Shown: piece after piece, positions 6,780 through 8,958 of the stretch
Layout: each line of letters opens with the position of its first letter
Position numbering within the stretch: position 1 is the stretch's first letter
From: an uncultured Oscillospiraceae bacterium
Lineage (GTDB): Bacteria > Bacillota > Clostridia > Oscillospirales > Oscillospiraceae
Assembly: GCA_910584395.1 (NCBI GenBank)
Contig: CAJUAS010000052.1
Span: forward strand, 1-8,958
DNA: 8,958 bases
Direction of reading: 5' to 3'
Translations under genes and position numbers: made by a program
Notes under the pieces: model-generated
Seen by the model: the letters and a program-made list of their open reading frames with translations, nothing else
What the model was told of the DNA's origin: nothing
The model's database searches: none

Positions 6780-6815
6780 AAAATGAAAGACAGGCCGTAG
6801 CCTGCCTTTCATTTT
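6780..6815 (-). terminator. Stem-loop overlapping the dnaJ stop codon, possible weak terminator
   Basis: A 16-bp stem, 6780-6795 paired with 6800-6815, closes a 4-nt loop. The one imperfect pair (A6790 with C6805) is a G-U wobble only when transcribed from the minus strand, which fits an RNA read from dnaJ. The arm ends in TTTT then GATGTT, so the U-tract is poor. The stem covers two bases of the dnaJ TAA and ends about 20 nt before the ATG of the glycosyltransferase gene. It may act as a partial terminator or mRNA 3' stabiliser between dnaJ and the downstream operon. Confidence 0.6.
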
Positions 6816-7965
6816 ACTTTTTTTTCTTGCGTTTGTCAAAAAAACCTTTCTGGGCGGGTGAAGTACCCTCTCCCATAGCCTTGGCGTAGGCCTCCAGAGC
6901 CTCTTTTTGCGCGTCGGTGAGCCGCTGGGGGGTTTCGATGACCACGGTGACAAGCTGGTCTCCCCGCCCCCGGTTGTGAAGGCCGGGAATGCCCTTGCCC
7001 CGCAGGCGGAAGGTAGAGCCGGTCTGCGTTCCGGGGGGAAGCGTCCACTTGACCTTGCCGTCGATGGTGTCGATCTCCAGCAACCCGCCCAAGGCGGCCT
7101 GCGGGAAGGAGACGGTTTGGGTGAGATAGACGGTAGAGCCGTCCCGGCGGAACTTCGGGTGGGGACGCACGGAGACGGCCACAATGAGGTCGCCCGCCGG
7201 GCCGCCGTTTTTCCCGGCGTTGCCTTGCCCGCGCAGGGAGACGGCCTGACCGTCGTCGATACCCGCGGGGATGGAGACGGTGAGCCGCTTGTTTTTCCGC
7301 ACCGCGCCCTCGCCGTGGCAGGTAGGGCAGGGGTCTTTGATGAGCTTGCCCGTGCCCCGGCACTTGGGGCAGGGGGCGGTGGAGACAAAGGAGAACGAGC
7401 CGCCGCCCCGCTGAACGCGAACCACCCCTTGGCCGCCGCAGTCGGGGCAGGTCTCTGGGGAAGTGCCGTGGGCGCAGCCGCTGCCGCCGCAGTCGGGGCA
7501 GGAATCGCTGCGGGAGAGGGAGATCTCCTTCTCGCAGCCAAAGGCGGCCTCTTCAAAGGTGAGGGTGAGGGCCACCCGAAGGCTTTCTCCCTTTTGCGGG
7601 CCGTTGGCCTGACGGCGCGCTCCGCCGCCGCCTCCGAACCCGCCGCCGAAGAACGAGCCGAAGAGGTCGCCCAGATCCATGCCGTCGAAGCCGCCTCCAA
7701 ACCCGCCGCCAAAGCCCCCGGGGTTGAAGTTGGGGTCTACCCCCGCCATGCCGAACTGGTCATAGCGGGCCTTCTTGTCTGCGTCGGACAGCACCTCGTA
7801 GGCCTCGTTGACCTCCTTGAACTTCGCCTCCGCCTCCTTGTCGCCGGGATGGAGGTCGGGGTGGTATTCCTTGGCCTTTTTGCGGTAGGCTTTTTTGATC
7901 TCGTCGTCCGAGGCGGTCTTGGAAACGCCTAAGACTTCATAAAAGTCACGTTTTTGCTCGGGCAT
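6814..7965 (-). CDS. dnaJ: Chaperone protein DnaJ (Hsp40)
   Basis: Full-length type I Hsp40 co-chaperone, 383 residues. It delivers unfolded clients to DnaK and stimulates its ATPase. The J domain spans residues 6-70, with the HPD triad at 35-37. The G/F-rich linker is about 83-115. The zinc region has four CxxCxGxG repeats with cysteines 156/159, 173/176, 199/202 and 213/216, all intact. The C-terminal client-binding domains run from about 224 to 345. The tail ends in a basic KRKKKK stretch encoded by an A-rich run. It follows dnaK after a 157-nt spacer. There is no AGGAGG; the likely ribosome site is GTGGTGA (matching the extended GAGGTGA), about 6 nt before the ATG. Its expression relative to dnaK may therefore be reduced. 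A CIRCE operator is not seen here and would be expected before the first gene of the operon. Confidence 0.97.
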   Translation of the reverse strand: MPEQKRDFYEVLGVSKTASDDEIKKAYRKKAKEYHPDLHPGDKEAEAKFKEVNEAYEVLSDADKKARYDQFGMAGVDPNFNPGGFGGGFGGGFDGMDLGDLFGSFFGGGFGGGGGARRQANGPQKGESLRVALTLTFEEAAFGCEKEISLSRSDSCPDCGGSGCAHGTSPETCPDCGGQGVVRVQRGGGSFSFVSTAPCPKCRGTGKLIKDPCPTCHGEGAVRKNKRLTVSIPAGIDDGQAVSLRGQGNAGKNGGPAGDLIVAVSVRPHPKFRRDGSTVYLTQTVSFPQAALGGLLEIDTIDGKVKWTLPPGTQTGSTFRLRGKGIPGLHNRGRGDQLVTVVIETPQRLTDAQKEALEAYAKAMGEGTSPAQKGFFDKRKKKK

Positions 7966-8122
7966 ATGTGGTCACCACGCTTTACTAAAGGGGTAATTGT
8001 CACGTTCGGGTTGGGCGCGCTTCACGGCACGGCTTCCCTCCGTCTCGGGTCAAATCGCGCGGCCTGCGGCCGCTTACCAATTTGACCCTCGCTCCGGTCC
8101 GCCCATGCCTACGCGCCTACCC
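7966..8122 (-). other. Structured dnaK-dnaJ intergenic spacer
   Basis: This 157-nt gap holds no credible gene. It contains two adjacent 11-bp palindromes just before dnaJ (7968-7978, GTGGT-C-ACCAC; 7980-7990, CTTTA-C-TAAAG) and, further upstream, a nested inverted repeat at 8047-8088. No promoter with proper spacing and no T-tract terminator was found on the minus strand. The dnaJ ribosome site lies inside the first palindrome, so that hairpin could mask it. Confidence 0.5.
8047..8088. repeat. Nested inverted repeat between dnaK and dnaJ
   Basis: The outer arms GGGTCAAAT (8047-8055) and ATTTGACCC (8080-8088) are a perfect 9-bp match. Inside them a second stem, GCGGCC (8059-8064) with GGCCGC (8068-8073), closes a 3-nt loop. 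Neither strand has a T-run afterwards, so it is not a standard terminator. It could be an mRNA processing or stabilising structure between dnaK and dnaJ, or a copy of a dispersed palindromic repeat. It begins 34 nt after the dnaK stop. Confidence 0.7.

Positions 8123-8958
<836 letters not shown>

Noticed and set aside
7998..8003. GTGACA as a -35 box for a separate dnaJ promoter
   Set aside because: No -10-like hexamer is found at 16-18 nt downstream; the only A/T-rich word is about 10 nt away, too close.

Overview
The window reads as chromosomal DNA of a GC-rich Clostridia species (Bacillota), most like gut Oscillospiraceae. The evidence is the strong AAGGAG-type ribosome sites, the GC-rich third codon positions, a secreted copper-amine-oxidase-N 'stalk' protein fused to a DUF4358-like domain, a dnaK-dnaJ pair, PepT, and a bacterial protein-O-mannosyltransferase (PMT)-like glycosyltransferase. 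The taxonomic placement is inference from gene content and style; no phylogenetic marker gene is complete enough to name a genus.

Layout from left to right: the 3' two thirds of a tRNA-Ala(GGC) on the + strand with its own hairpin terminator (1-91). Next is a terminator (131-167) that closes a minus-strand unit made of pepT (1191-2402) and then the secreted stalk/DUF4358 protein (183-1088). A divergent intergenic region (2412-2502) carries a good sigma-A promoter for the only rightward protein gene, a monoacylglycerol-lipase-like serine hydrolase (2503-3408). A bidirectional terminator (3421-3453) separates that gene from the convergent minus-strand cluster. Read in the direction of transcription (right to left), this cluster is dnaK (3' part, running off the right edge), dnaJ, a GT39/PMT-like membrane glycosyltransferase, a PHP-family histidinol-phosphatase-like enzyme, and rpiB.

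Functionally, dnaK-dnaJ is the conserved Hsp70/Hsp40 chaperone unit; hrcA and grpE would be expected just beyond the right edge. The glycosyltransferase, PHP enzyme and rpiB are tightly packed (24 nt gap, then a TAATG stop/start overlap) and look like an operon. They follow dnaJ across a 54-nt gap holding a stem-loop that overlaps the dnaJ stop codon, so they may be partly insulated from the heat-shock unit. RpiB (ribose-5-phosphate supply) and a histidinol-phosphatase could both serve the PRPP-to-histidine route, but no other his genes are present, so this link is inference.

Most of the window is ordinary housekeeping sequence. No mobile element, CRISPR array, phage or defence gene is visible. 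The items most worth a second look are the discoidin-like beta-sandwich region placed ahead of the catalytic Asp-Glu of the PMT-like enzyme, the stalk-DUF4358 fusion, and the highly structured 157-nt dnaK-dnaJ spacer with a nested inverted repeat.
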